NCBI GenBank assembly: GCA_947459075.1
Contig: CANHBJ010000003.1
Location: 1 to 46,056, forward strand
Direction of reading: 5' to 3'
Origin: Bacteroidota bacterium
Lineage (GTDB): Bacteria > Bacteroidota > Bacteroidia > UKL13-3
Length of the DNA stretch: 46,056 nt
Shown in pieces: positions 16,826 to 24,957 of the stretch (its first letter is position 1; the number at the start of each line of letters is the position of its first letter). Position numbers and translations under genes: made by a program. The notes beneath the pieces were generated by a model. It was not told the origin of the DNA and did no database searches. It saw only the letters and a program-made list of their open reading frames with translations.

Positions 16826-18694
16826 TTATGATGAACGATATGGCCTGTTTAAAGGTTCTTTAATAAAGGGGCCTAAGAAAATTCGCGAATACATTCTTAC
16901 AAGTGTAATTCCATCTAAAATTATACTAATCGAAACCAACGATGCCAATAAAAGTTGATTTTGATGGATATGACTAAACAATAGATCTTCACCGATAAAT
17001 GTTGCTGTAATAGGGAATCCTGACAACCCCAAACAGGCCATTAAAAATATAAAGGCTGTTTTAGGATATGGTATGGCATACCCATAAAAATTATTCAGAT
17101 CTATGTTTTTTTCTTTTCTTTTTAAAGTGTGAAGACAAGCATACCCAACTGCTCCCGAAACGATAACACCACTCATGTAAATAATAGCATCTTGCGCGTT
17201 AAATTGTTCGTTATATGAAACTGATAATACTAAGAAAGCATGATTCATTATAATCATAAACCACGCGATGTATACATTATTACGCTCTATGAATGATTTT
17301 AATATCAGTTTTAAGCCTACCGCAGCAAGTATTATCGACATATTGTTTTTTATCGAAGCTGGTATTAATTGTTGATGATATAACACATAAATAGCCGTAA
17401 CAAAAAGTACTGTATATACAATAATGATTTGGTTTATTTTAAGGAAGTCTACTTTTTTACCTAATGTTTTAAGTGTTCCCCATACATATCTATACATATA
17501 CCAATCGAGGTTAAACTCTTTTATACTTAAAACGTAGATAGTATCCTTTATTCTTTTTTGCCAATTAGGAATTGATTTGTGAACTGGTTTTTCAAAATGA
17601 TAAAACTGCTCTTTAATTAAATAACTAACCAACGAAGGAGATACCAAGAGCTGATAGGTACGTAAAAAGGCATTGCCTGCAAAATGCATTAATGCTATTA
17701 TATGCAAACCACATGCAACCTCAATAAAAATAATACCTATTTGTGCTGCTGATGAATATGCAATTTGACTTTTAACAGATGATTGAACCCTTGCTGTTAA
17801 GGTAGTAATTATAGCAGTACTTAATCCCAATAAAGCTATAATAATTCGAACTGAATATTGGTGTTCCCAAAAGGTGTATGTTCTGAAAAGCAAGAAAACT
17901 CCAATATGAACAGATAACGACCCATAGAAGATTGCACTTGATGGTGTAGGTCCTTCCATAGCGCGAGGAAGCCACGATGAGAAAGGAAGTTGAGCTGATT
18001 TAGCTACTGCTGCAATTAAAATAGTTAGCGAAATAAATACACCCACAGCACTATGGCTCTGTAGTTGCTCATGCACCAAGTCATAGTTATTTAATTTAAT
18101 AAATGTAATGTTTTCATGCCATAAATGATGGCTCATCCACATGGCTAATAAAATCCCAATATCGCCAATACGATATATGCTAAATACTTTTATTCCATTT
18201 TTAACTGGCAAATATCTGTGACGATAAAATGCAATTAATAAGAACGAAGAAATACCTAAAATTTCCCATCCTAAAAATAATGTTTCGAAATTACCTGATA
18301 ATACGGTTATACTATATCCTGTAAAGAAAAATAAGATGGTGTTGAAATACCTTTTATATCCGATTTCTCTGTGTAAGTAGTACCTACTGTATATAGTTAC
18401 CATTAATGTTAGTATTGAGCCAACAAGCAAGTATACTAAACTGATTAAATCAAAGTAGAAATCAATAGCAAACACATAATGTTTTGATTGATAAATTACC
18501 AATTCACTAATGTTTAATGCTTGATGCTGGTTTAATAGCCAAAATATACTGAATGCGATAAGTAACAGGGTATTTAACGCAATACCTATGAATGCCGTAT
18601 ACGATATAATTACTTCCTTTTTTTTGGGAATAAATAGGCTAATTATAAATGCAGTAAAAGGAATTAAAATAAATAATTGAATAAATTGTTCCAT
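16826..18694 (-). CDS. dabB: DabB: NuoL/MrpA-like membrane subunit of DAB inorganic-carbon transporter
   Basis: This 622-residue polytopic protein is homologous to the proton-pumping antiporter subunits of complex I. Visible family motifs are LFLGWEILGISSFLLIAFYR (with the conserved Glu), AVAKSAQLPFSSWLPRAMEGPTP (with the channel Lys) and SVKSQIAYSSAAQIG. Full complex I genes are absent. It is paired with dabA, whose stop lies 2 bases before this start, which identifies it as DabB. In the DAB system (also called MpsAB) it is thought to let cations flow in and energise CO2 hydration by DabA, so that bicarbonate accumulates in the cytoplasm. The C-terminal ~70 residues contain two more likely helices and the tail RPYRSS. 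Confidence 0.9.
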   Translation of the reverse strand: MEQFIQLFILIPFTAFIISLFIPKKKEVIISYTAFIGIALNTLLLIAFSIFWLLNQHQALNISELVIYQSKHYVFAIDFYFDLISLVYLLVGSILTLMVTIYSRYYLHREIGYKRYFNTILFFFTGYSITVLSGNFETLFLGWEILGISSFLLIAFYRHRYLPVKNGIKVFSIYRIGDIGILLAMWMSHHLWHENITFIKLNNYDLVHEQLQSHSAVGVFISLTILIAAVAKSAQLPFSSWLPRAMEGPTPSSAIFYGSLSVHIGVFLLFRTYTFWEHQYSVRIIIALLGLSTAIITTLTARVQSSVKSQIAYSSAAQIGIIFIEVACGLHIIALMHFAGNAFLRTYQLLVSPSLVSYLIKEQFYHFEKPVHKSIPNWQKRIKDTIYVLSIKEFNLDWYMYRYVWGTLKTLGKKVDFLKINQIIIVYTVLFVTAIYVLYHQQLIPASIKNNMSIILAAVGLKLILKSFIERNNVYIAWFMIIMNHAFLVLSVSYNEQFNAQDAIIYMSGVIVSGAVGYACLHTLKRKEKNIDLNNFYGYAIPYPKTAFIFLMACLGLSGFPITATFIGEDLLFSHIHQNQLLLASLVSISIILDGITLVRMYSRIFLGPFIKEPLNRPYRSS

Positions 18695-18696
18695 TG

Positions 18697-21204
18697 TTAT
18701 GCTCCTATTAAATGTACTGGAATATTTTGGCCTGATGACAAGATCAACTCGTACATGTTATCTGCTTTGGGTATCTTAATTTCAAATGGCTCGTAGGTAT
18801 CAAATCTTCCTTTATTGTATCTAAAAAATTCGCCATTTTCTGGGTTAACTACAACCAGATTAATCCATTCATTTTCAAACCATGCTGAAGTTTCTGCTGA
18901 TTGATCAAGTGTTTGTTTAACCACATCGGGTAAATGTTCAATTACCATTAATAACCTAATTGGATCGTGCACTTCTATCATTTGCGATGGTAATCCTGGA
19001 CGTATATCTCCATCTATGCCGTTTGCAACACCAACCAAACCCATTACATTATGAGGTAGTTTACTGCCTGCACCTAACTTCTGGTTATCAACTCTAGAAA
19101 AATAATACTCTAAATTAATGCCACCGCATACAGGTGCTGCCGCCTTTAGTATGTTTAACAGCCATTTACCTTCAGGGTCAATTTTGTAATCATAAGAGTT
19201 CATAAAAGCGCGTCTGTCTAAAAATATGCCATGCGTAATCTCCCTTCTACCTATTATGCATAAGCTATTGGTTGCATGGTTAAGTTCTGGTCGTGGTTCA
19301 AATAGAGAAACAGATCGTGTTTTAATTTTTTCATGTACATATTTTGCAGGTTTTTTTGTATTTACAACTTCAAACCTGCGTGATCGTTCTCTCGCGTTCT
19401 CATCTAGTGCGTTGTTAAATGTGTGTTTGTTTTCTCGGTGAAGATAAATGTGTTTTTCACGTAGGTTTTCTTCATCATAAAAAACCATTTCATCTCTTGT
19501 GGTATCATGTAAAGCGGCTATAAACACTGTATTAACTGGAATGTTTATTCCTGCTATTTTAAGTATTTCTCTAACCTCTGTGTTATTTGCCATTTGGCAA
19601 AAAACACGTGCATTAACTGAACCAGGTCTTCCACTGCAAGCACCGCAATCATATGCAGCATAATGAGGGTTATTTACACTGCTAGAACCATGACCAATAA
19701 CATATACAATTGGTGCAAAATCATGAATTAAACCAATGCTTTTTAATACGGCCTCCAATCTATTTGCCATTTCTAATTGTGAAAAACCAACTTGTAAATT
19801 ATGCAGATTGGGTTGATTAGGATGGTATTCAACGGTAAGTTTAGATAGTTTTTCCATATGCCTTAATGAGGTTGCTGTGGCCGGACTCATGGAAGGTTTA
19901 AACAAGTTGACGCACAATCTTAATGCCGACCAAAACCCTAATGTTTGAGAAATAAGCCAACCTGTAACTAAATTATGTGAGTGCTTACCTAAGTGTACAT
20001 CTTTATCTATCGTTCTGCTGCTATCATATTCCTTTATTAAAAATTTAGGAGTAATTGGTACTGGACATGATTTGGTTAAGAATTTACCATGCTCAGGTTG
20101 ATAATAGAATTCAACACCAAAGTGGCCGGGAGTCCCAAAAGTTTCGCATTTATTGTTTAACTGTTCAACATGTCTTCTTATAGAGCATTCCCTATCATCT
20201 ATACAAAATAATGCTTGAAAGCTTTTATCTTTAATTGATATAGATTTTGTTGATGGAATACTATTTTGTTTTACAGCGCAAAGAATGCTATCGTAATATG
20301 TCCACTCGTAGGCTTCTTGCCACATATTAACTAATTCTTGATATTCGCTTTTGTCAATTGCAGCAAAAAGGCTAGTTGGAGGCATTTCAACTTTTTCAGA
20401 TATCGGCTTCCAATTGTTTCCTAAATAAAAGGTGAGTGAGTCAATTTCTAAAAGTAATTCAAATGCTATAAAATCATGAAGTGTTATGTTGCGCTTATCA
20501 AGTAAAGTTTCTGGTTGATCTTCTATTGTAGCCACTAAACCAGACCAACCTGGATGACTAAATTGCTGATCAAAAAGATAATTCTCGAACCAAATTTCAT
20601 CGCCAACCACTATGTGCAGCAATGCAGGTAACTTACATTGCGAGTGTAGTAATAAATGTCTAGCGCGTTCAGTTTTAAAGAAACTAACATGGCTATTACG
20701 CTCAAGCTCACGTAGAGATGAAAGAAATCCTTTGTGCTCAATTGGAAAATTATCTATAGCAATCCCTTGGTCAAGATAGCTGCATAATATCCTAAATAAT
20801 AAAGGCTGAATCTGATTATCTAAATCAATTCTAAAGGAGTCTTTCCAATACGCGCGTAGCTTGCCAATTTTTATTTTGCATGTTGGTTGAATTGATTTGT
20901 TTAACATTTTCTCTTTCCATTCAACTAAACAATTTTCTCCTTTATATTTAATAATAACATTGTTTAGTATCTTATCATTAATTTCATTTTTCCCATATAA
21001 GTCATTGTACTCGATTAAAGTTAGAAAAGTATTAAATCCGAATATTTCAGTTGCCTGATTTAACCCATCAATAAAGTTTAAGTGTTGAAATGCATGTAAA
21101 GTATTATGATGTACAAAGTCTTTTAATGGTGCCTGACTAGGCAAATAATGCTTGAGATTGTGCAGCACATGCTCTTCTGCAAATGCCGATTTTTTTATAT
21201 CCAT
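18697..21204 (-). CDS. dabA: DabA: zinc-dependent subunit of DAB inorganic-carbon transporter (DUF2309)
   Basis: This 835-residue peripheral membrane protein was earlier known as DUF2309/UPF0753. It has a beta-carbonic-anhydrase-like zinc site. The four expected ligands are visible: Cys334 and Asp336 in LFCIDDRECSIRRH, His505 in YVIGHGSSS and Cys520 in YDCGACSGRPG. Their spacing (C-x-D, H to C 15 residues) matches the C351/D353/H524/C539 set of the Halothiobacillus protein. In that system DabA converts CO2 to bicarbonate in a one-way reaction energised through DabB. It is first in a four-gene operon. Upstream lie a direct repeat pair and a short ORF. All ligands intact argues for an active protein. 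Confidence 0.94.
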   Translation of the reverse strand: MDIKKSAFAEEHVLHNLKHYLPSQAPLKDFVHHNTLHAFQHLNFIDGLNQATEIFGFNTFLTLIEYNDLYGKNEINDKILNNVIIKYKGENCLVEWKEKMLNKSIQPTCKIKIGKLRAYWKDSFRIDLDNQIQPLLFRILCSYLDQGIAIDNFPIEHKGFLSSLRELERNSHVSFFKTERARHLLLHSQCKLPALLHIVVGDEIWFENYLFDQQFSHPGWSGLVATIEDQPETLLDKRNITLHDFIAFELLLEIDSLTFYLGNNWKPISEKVEMPPTSLFAAIDKSEYQELVNMWQEAYEWTYYDSILCAVKQNSIPSTKSISIKDKSFQALFCIDDRECSIRRHVEQLNNKCETFGTPGHFGVEFYYQPEHGKFLTKSCPVPITPKFLIKEYDSSRTIDKDVHLGKHSHNLVTGWLISQTLGFWSALRLCVNLFKPSMSPATATSLRHMEKLSKLTVEYHPNQPNLHNLQVGFSQLEMANRLEAVLKSIGLIHDFAPIVYVIGHGSSSVNNPHYAAYDCGACSGRPGSVNARVFCQMANNTEVREILKIAGINIPVNTVFIAALHDTTRDEMVFYDEENLREKHIYLHRENKHTFNNALDENARERSRRFEVVNTKKPAKYVHEKIKTRSVSLFEPRPELNHATNSLCIIGRREITHGIFLDRRAFMNSYDYKIDPEGKWLLNILKAAAPVCGGINLEYYFSRVDNQKLGAGSKLPHNVMGLVGVANGIDGDIRPGLPSQMIEVHDPIRLLMVIEHLPDVVKQTLDQSAETSAWFENEWINLVVVNPENGEFFRYNKGRFDTYEPFEIKIPKADNMYELILSSGQNIPVHLIGA

Positions 21205-21246
21205 GAAAATAGAATAAAATAATAAATAGGAATTGAGACGATGGCT

Positions 21247-21276
21247 GTGGTTCGCTATCGTTTTAGCGTGGTTCGC
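21247..21276. repeat. Direct repeat GTGGTTCGC x2 upstream of dabA
   Basis: Two identical 9-mers, GTGGTTCGC, at 21247-21255 and 21268-21276, are exactly 21 bases apart (two helical turns). They lie 43-72 bases upstream of the dabA start on its 5' side. Between them CGCTA...TAGCG can form a small hairpin. The local GC content is higher than in the flanks. They could be binding sites for a regulator of the carbon operon. Confidence 0.55.
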
Positions 21277-21293
21277 GCCAAAGCATAAAAATC

Positions 21294-21629
21294 CTAAATA
21301 GTTAGCCGACTAACTAGCAAATATTTCGGGAATATACTCGCTTTATTCAGTTGGAAAATGAGAGCCCTAAGACGCGTATTTACTGACGCACAACTCAATG
21401 AGTTAAACCCAAAAAGCAAAATGAATATTAAACCTAAAGAAGATATTTCTATTTTAATATTACCATCTTCTATCTCTATATCTTCAGATAACAAGAGGGG
21501 TATGCTATGATGTGTATTTTTTACAGAATGGTGGTATACTTTGGCAAAAGGAGTTACAACCTTTGATAACAAAGGAATGACTAAAATCAATAGAGAAAAA
21601 GCTAGAATTAAACTTTTGCTAAAATTCAC
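21294..21629 (-). CDS. Short membrane protein upstream of dabA, unknown
   Basis: The product would be 111 residues with a GTG start and no internal methionine. The N-terminus is signal- or anchor-like (SLILAFSLLILVIPLLSKVV). A His-containing stretch (VYHHSVKNTHHS), an acidic patch (EDIEIEDGN) and a second hydrophobic segment (LGLIFILLFGFNSLS) follow, and the tail is basic. I recognise no family. Small exported proteins of this style are common in Bacteroidota. It is on the same strand as dabA, 89 bases upstream, with a 7-bp hairpin at its 3' end. A TACATTTG box lies 4 bases before the GTG. It may be a real leaderless gene or a chance ORF. Confidence 0.45.
   Translation of the reverse strand: MNFSKSLILAFSLLILVIPLLSKVVTPFAKVYHHSVKNTHHSIPLLLSEDIEIEDGNIKIEISSLGLIFILLFGFNSLSCASVNTRLRALIFQLNKASIFPKYLLVSRLTI
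21299..21316. repeat. Perfect hairpin at the 3' end of the short ORF
   Basis: TAGTTAG-CCGA-CTAACTA forms a 7-bp stem with a 4-base loop. On the minus strand it is followed by TTTAGGATTTTTATG, so it could be a weak terminator or attenuator ahead of dabA, or an operator. Confidence 0.5.
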
Positions 21630-21633
21630 TTTT

Positions 21634-21641
21634 CAAATGTA
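21634..21641 (-). promoter_or_regulatory. TACATTTG -7 box, 4 bases before a GTG start
   Basis: Read on the minus strand, TACATTTG matches the Bacteroidota -7 consensus TAnnTTTG exactly. Transcription would begin at or inside the GTG start of the short ORF. A clear TTG -33 box was not seen. Confidence 0.4.
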
Positions 21642-21753
21642 ACCTATTTTAGATAAACATTTCATAATATGCTTAAATTAATCATGTAATTTTTAGCTAA
21701 GATTCAATAGCCACCAACAAATATCTTATCTTCACGGCCTAGTATAAAAATAG

Positions 21754-23127
21754 ATGTACAAAACATATAAACCCTATTTTACTCAAATTTTAAGACTTAG
21801 TTATCCTATTATTATTGGACAAATTGGTATTGTTTTAATGGGTGTTGCTGATGTAGTAATGATTGGTAATATTAATGCTACTAATTTGGCGGCAGCAGGT
21901 TTAGCCAACTCTGTTTATTTTTTAGTTTCAATTATTGGTATAGGAACTTTATCTGCAGTATCATCAATTGTTGCTAAAGCTAAAGGGGCTGGACATGCCA
22001 ACGAAACAGCCTTGTTACTCAGGCAAAGTATTTGGGCATCGCTAACATTAAGTTTTTTTATTATAACTGTTTTATACATACTAACAATAAATTTGGAGTG
22101 GTTTGGGCAAAGTGAAGAGGTTACGGTTTTAACAAAATCATACCTGCATATATTAAATGGTGGGACAATTTTTATGTTATTATTTACTGCTGTAAAACAG
22201 TTTAGTGATGGGTTGTCAATAACTAAACCTTCGGCTATTATTACATTATTGGGCTTAGCGCTTAATGTATTTTTAAATTGGGTTTTAATATACGGTAAGT
22301 TTGGCCTACCTGCTTTACAACTTGATGGTGCAGGTTATGCTACTTCTTTTACCCGATTGCTAATGGCATTGGCTATGTTAGTTTTTGTTTTAAAAGGTAA
22401 TATATATAAACCGTGGATTAAAATTAAAGAGCAAATCGGGGGCTTAAGTTTATTTAAAAACATCTTCCGTATCGGGTTGCCATCGGGTATGCAATATTTT
22501 TTCGAGGTGGGCGCATTTGCTTCAGCAGCAATTATGATAGGCTGGTTTAGTAAAGAGCAACTTGCGGCTCATCATATCGCTATTAATCTTGCATCGGTTA
22601 CCTATATGGTTGCAACAGGAATATCAGCAGGAGGCGGAATTGCCGTTGGAGATGCTTGGGGGCGCAAGAATAAAACAGACCTTATTATGTCGGGTAAGGC
22701 AGCATTGATTATGAGTGTGTTATTTATGGGAAGTACCGCATTGTTATTTGCTGTATTTAATACTTTTTTTGTTGGTTTATATATTGATGATGTATTGGTT
22801 GGTGGTATGGCCGCAAATCTGCTTTTAATTGCTGCATTGTTTCAACTTAGCGATGGTGTACAATGTGTAAGTCTTGGTATTTTACGTGGAATCAATGATA
22901 CAAAAATGCCAACAGTTTATACTGTGATAGCTTATTGGGTAATTGGTATTCCATTCGGTTGGTTATTGGCAAAATATTTCGATTTGGGATTATATGGAAT
23001 TTGGTTTGGTTTAAGTTTAGGTTTAACCTACTCGGCAATTATTTTAAGCCGTAGGTTTTTAAAAGAATCGCAGGAGTTTGATTTTGTGAAAGCAGAACAA
23101 CAACACTATAACGAACTTATCAATTAA
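21754..23127 (+). CDS. MATE family efflux transporter
   Basis: It is a 457-residue inner-membrane antiporter with twelve predicted helices in two homologous halves. The first helix carries the family block LSYPIIIGQIGIVLMGVADVVMIGNINATNLAAAGLANSVYFL. The second half begins near residue 240 with FRIGLPSGMQYFFEVGAFASAAIMIGWFSKEQLAAHHIAIN, which is the NorM-type repeat. MATE proteins export cationic drugs or metabolites using sodium or protons. The substrate is unknown. It is followed 2 bases after its stop by the EamA gene, so the two are in one operon that ends at the hairpin at 24047. Confidence 0.92.
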   Translation: MYKTYKPYFTQILRLSYPIIIGQIGIVLMGVADVVMIGNINATNLAAAGLANSVYFLVSIIGIGTLSAVSSIVAKAKGAGHANETALLLRQSIWASLTLSFFIITVLYILTINLEWFGQSEEVTVLTKSYLHILNGGTIFMLLFTAVKQFSDGLSITKPSAIITLLGLALNVFLNWVLIYGKFGLPALQLDGAGYATSFTRLLMALAMLVFVLKGNIYKPWIKIKEQIGGLSLFKNIFRIGLPSGMQYFFEVGAFASAAIMIGWFSKEQLAAHHIAINLASVTYMVATGISAGGGIAVGDAWGRKNKTDLIMSGKAALIMSVLFMGSTALLFAVFNTFFVGLYIDDVLVGGMAANLLLIAALFQLSDGVQCVSLGILRGINDTKMPTVYTVIAYWVIGIPFGWLLAKYFDLGLYGIWFGLSLGLTYSAIILSRRFLKESQEFDFVKAEQQHYNELIN

Positions 23128-23129
23128 TC

Positions 23130-24062
23130 ATGAATTCAAACATTAAAGTGCACTTAGCGCTGTTTACCGTATCGTTGATTTATGGTGCTACATTTACAAT
23201 TGCCAAACAAGTGATGCCAACATATATTCAGCCTTTTGCTTTTATATTGATGCGCGTTTCAGTTGCGGCTATTTTTATCTTCATTTTCCATTCTATTTTC
23301 ATCAAAACAAAAATTACTGATTGGCGCGATATGAAGCAACTTTTTGTGAGTGCGTTATTTGGCGTTGCTTTTAATATGCTGCTTTTTTTCAAAGGACTTT
23401 CAATCACAACACCAATTAATGGCGCAGTACTAATGATGAATACCCCAATATTTGTTGTGGTATTTGCTGCCTTATATTTAAAAGAAAAAATCACCTATCA
23501 AAAAGTTATAGGTATTTTAATTGCTGCATTTGGTGCAGTTTTATTAATGGGTGGGGCAAGTTTTAACTTTAGCGGGCAAACAATTTGGGGAGATGTTATG
23601 GTTACAGCCAATGCCATTATTTATGCATTTTATCTTGTATATGCTAAGTCGCTTATGCAAAAGTATCACCCACTAACAGTTACTATGTGGAGTTTTTTAT
23701 TCGGTTGGTTAGTGGTTTTGCCTTTTGGTGCAGGAGAGTTTATGGAAATTAACTTCAATAATTTTACTCCCAAAATATGGCTATTTGTGGCTTTTGTAAC
23801 AATTGGCTCTACATTTTTAACCTATGTATTAAATGCTTATGCCCTTCGTAAGGCTAGTTCGTCTTTGGTTGGAAGTTATATTTACCTACAACCTGTATTG
23901 GCTACTTTAATTGCTATTTTATCGGGAAAGGATTTGCTTACGCTTGAAAAACTTATTTATGTTATGGTTATTTTTTTGGGAGTATTCCTGGTGAGTTGGA
24001 AAAAGAATTTATTAGAGGCATCACCACAAAATACATACAGTAAAAAAAATGCCTCGAAGTAA
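23130..24062 (+). CDS. EamA/DMT-family transporter
   Basis: This 310-residue protein has ten predicted helices arranged as two EamA repeats. The first is marked by LFTVSLIYGATFTIAKQVM and the 'INGAVLMMNTPIFVVVFAALYLKEKITYQKVIGILIAAFGAVLLMGG' region; the second by WGDVMVTANAIIYAFYLVYAKSLMQKYHPLTVT and YLQPVLATLIAILSGKDLLTLEKLIYVMVIFLGVFLVSWKK. Members export amino acids, nucleosides or other metabolites. The start follows the MATE stop by 2 bases. The last codons (KNASK) and the TAA lie inside the rho-independent terminator, so the stem is partly coding. Confidence 0.9.
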   Translation: MNSNIKVHLALFTVSLIYGATFTIAKQVMPTYIQPFAFILMRVSVAAIFIFIFHSIFIKTKITDWRDMKQLFVSALFGVAFNMLLFFKGLSITTPINGAVLMMNTPIFVVVFAALYLKEKITYQKVIGILIAAFGAVLLMGGASFNFSGQTIWGDVMVTANAIIYAFYLVYAKSLMQKYHPLTVTMWSFLFGWLVVLPFGAGEFMEINFNNFTPKIWLFVAFVTIGSTFLTYVLNAYALRKASSSLVGSYIYLQPVLATLIAILSGKDLLTLEKLIYVMVIFLGVFLVSWKKNLLEASPQNTYSKKNASK

Positions 24063-24083
24063 TTACTTCGAGGCATTTTTATA
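24047..24083. terminator. Terminator overlapping the end of the EamA gene
   Basis: A perfect 14-bp stem (aaatgcctcgaagt/acttcgaggcattt) with loop AATT is followed by a T-run. The TAA stop at 24060-24062 spans the stem-loop boundary. On the minus strand an AT-rich T-run also follows, so it serves the convergent DUF4468 gene. Confidence 0.85.
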
Positions 24084-24098
24084 TTTTATAATTTTCTA

Positions 24099-24794
24099 TT
24101 ACCAATCTTCTTCATCTACAATAATAGGATCTTTCATGTGTTTGGTGAAATCTTCCATTAGTCTTTTAATATCGGTGTCTGCATCACGCAATACTTTATC
24201 ATAGGTTTTTACAGATTTTGGTGATGTATAATAGAATTCAAAATAATTACGAATAGCATTACCGTTATTAGGTTTAATACCTTCATGAACCAAATTACTT
24301 ATTTGGTATTTATAACGTCCTTCTTTTATCCATACTGTAACTTTAAATTGATGCTTACCAATTGGTCGTTTAGTGTACTTACTACTGTAGTTGTAAGCCG
24401 AAATTACTCCGTTAATCACTAACTTTTGATTTTTCTTATCAATTTCAAATAACGTTTTCTCGTTTTTACTAAATCTTAATTGAGCCCATCGTTTAGCCCT
24501 AACATATAAAGAATCTGATCCAGTTTCTTCTTGTTCAACCACACCTAAGTAGGTAATTAGATTAGTTACTGAATCTATGTTTAATACAATACGTTCAAAT
24601 GGTTTTGCTAAAACCCCAGCATCTTGAGCGGGTTCTATCGGATTGCCATTTTCGTCATATTGCTGCTCTTCCTGTTTGGTGCTATCAGGGGTTTCGCTTG
24701 TTTGTGGATCACTTGTTTCTTCCGGGTTCTGTATTTGACCAAAGCCCACTAAACTTATCACACTAAATACAAATAATAGGATTACTTTTTTCAT
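24099..24794 (-). CDS. Secreted DUF4468-like protein
   Basis: It is a 231-residue exported protein with a signal peptide (MKKVILLFVFSVISLVGFGQ). A low-complexity acidic linker (EETSDPQTSETPDSTKQEEQQ) is followed by the globular part from about residue 65. That part has the look of the Bacteroidota DUF4468/TBP-like domain: a repeat of 'ERIVLNIDSVTNLITYLGVVE', a 'DSLYVRAKRWAQLRF' helix, a VINGVISAYNY strand, and a KFKVTVWIKEGRYKYQISNLVHEG type ending. Function is unknown. It probably acts in the periplasm or on the cell surface. It stands alone and ends at a terminator shared with the EamA gene. Confidence 0.75.
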   Translation of the reverse strand: MKKVILLFVFSVISLVGFGQIQNPEETSDPQTSETPDSTKQEEQQYDENGNPIEPAQDAGVLAKPFERIVLNIDSVTNLITYLGVVEQEETGSDSLYVRAKRWAQLRFSKNEKTLFEIDKKNQKLVINGVISAYNYSSKYTKRPIGKHQFKVTVWIKEGRYKYQISNLVHEGIKPNNGNAIRNYFEFYYTSPKSVKTYDKVLRDADTDIKRLMEDFTKHMKDPIIVDEEDW

Positions 24795-24957
24795 TCTCTG
24801 TCTTTTGCTAATTAACTCAATTATGTTGATGTTATCGGTTTTTCAAAAATAGAAAATCATTTTGTTTTTCAAACCCCAATGTAAACGATATTTTTGGTGT
24901 GCTGTTTACAAAACTAAACGTATGCACTTTTAGTTTAATATTTGCAGCCTTAAAATT

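Noticed and set aside
16826-18694. A complex I operon (NuoL) at the DabB gene
   Set aside because: No other nuo or mrp gene is nearby, and the partner is dabA with a complete zinc site. DabB is the better call.
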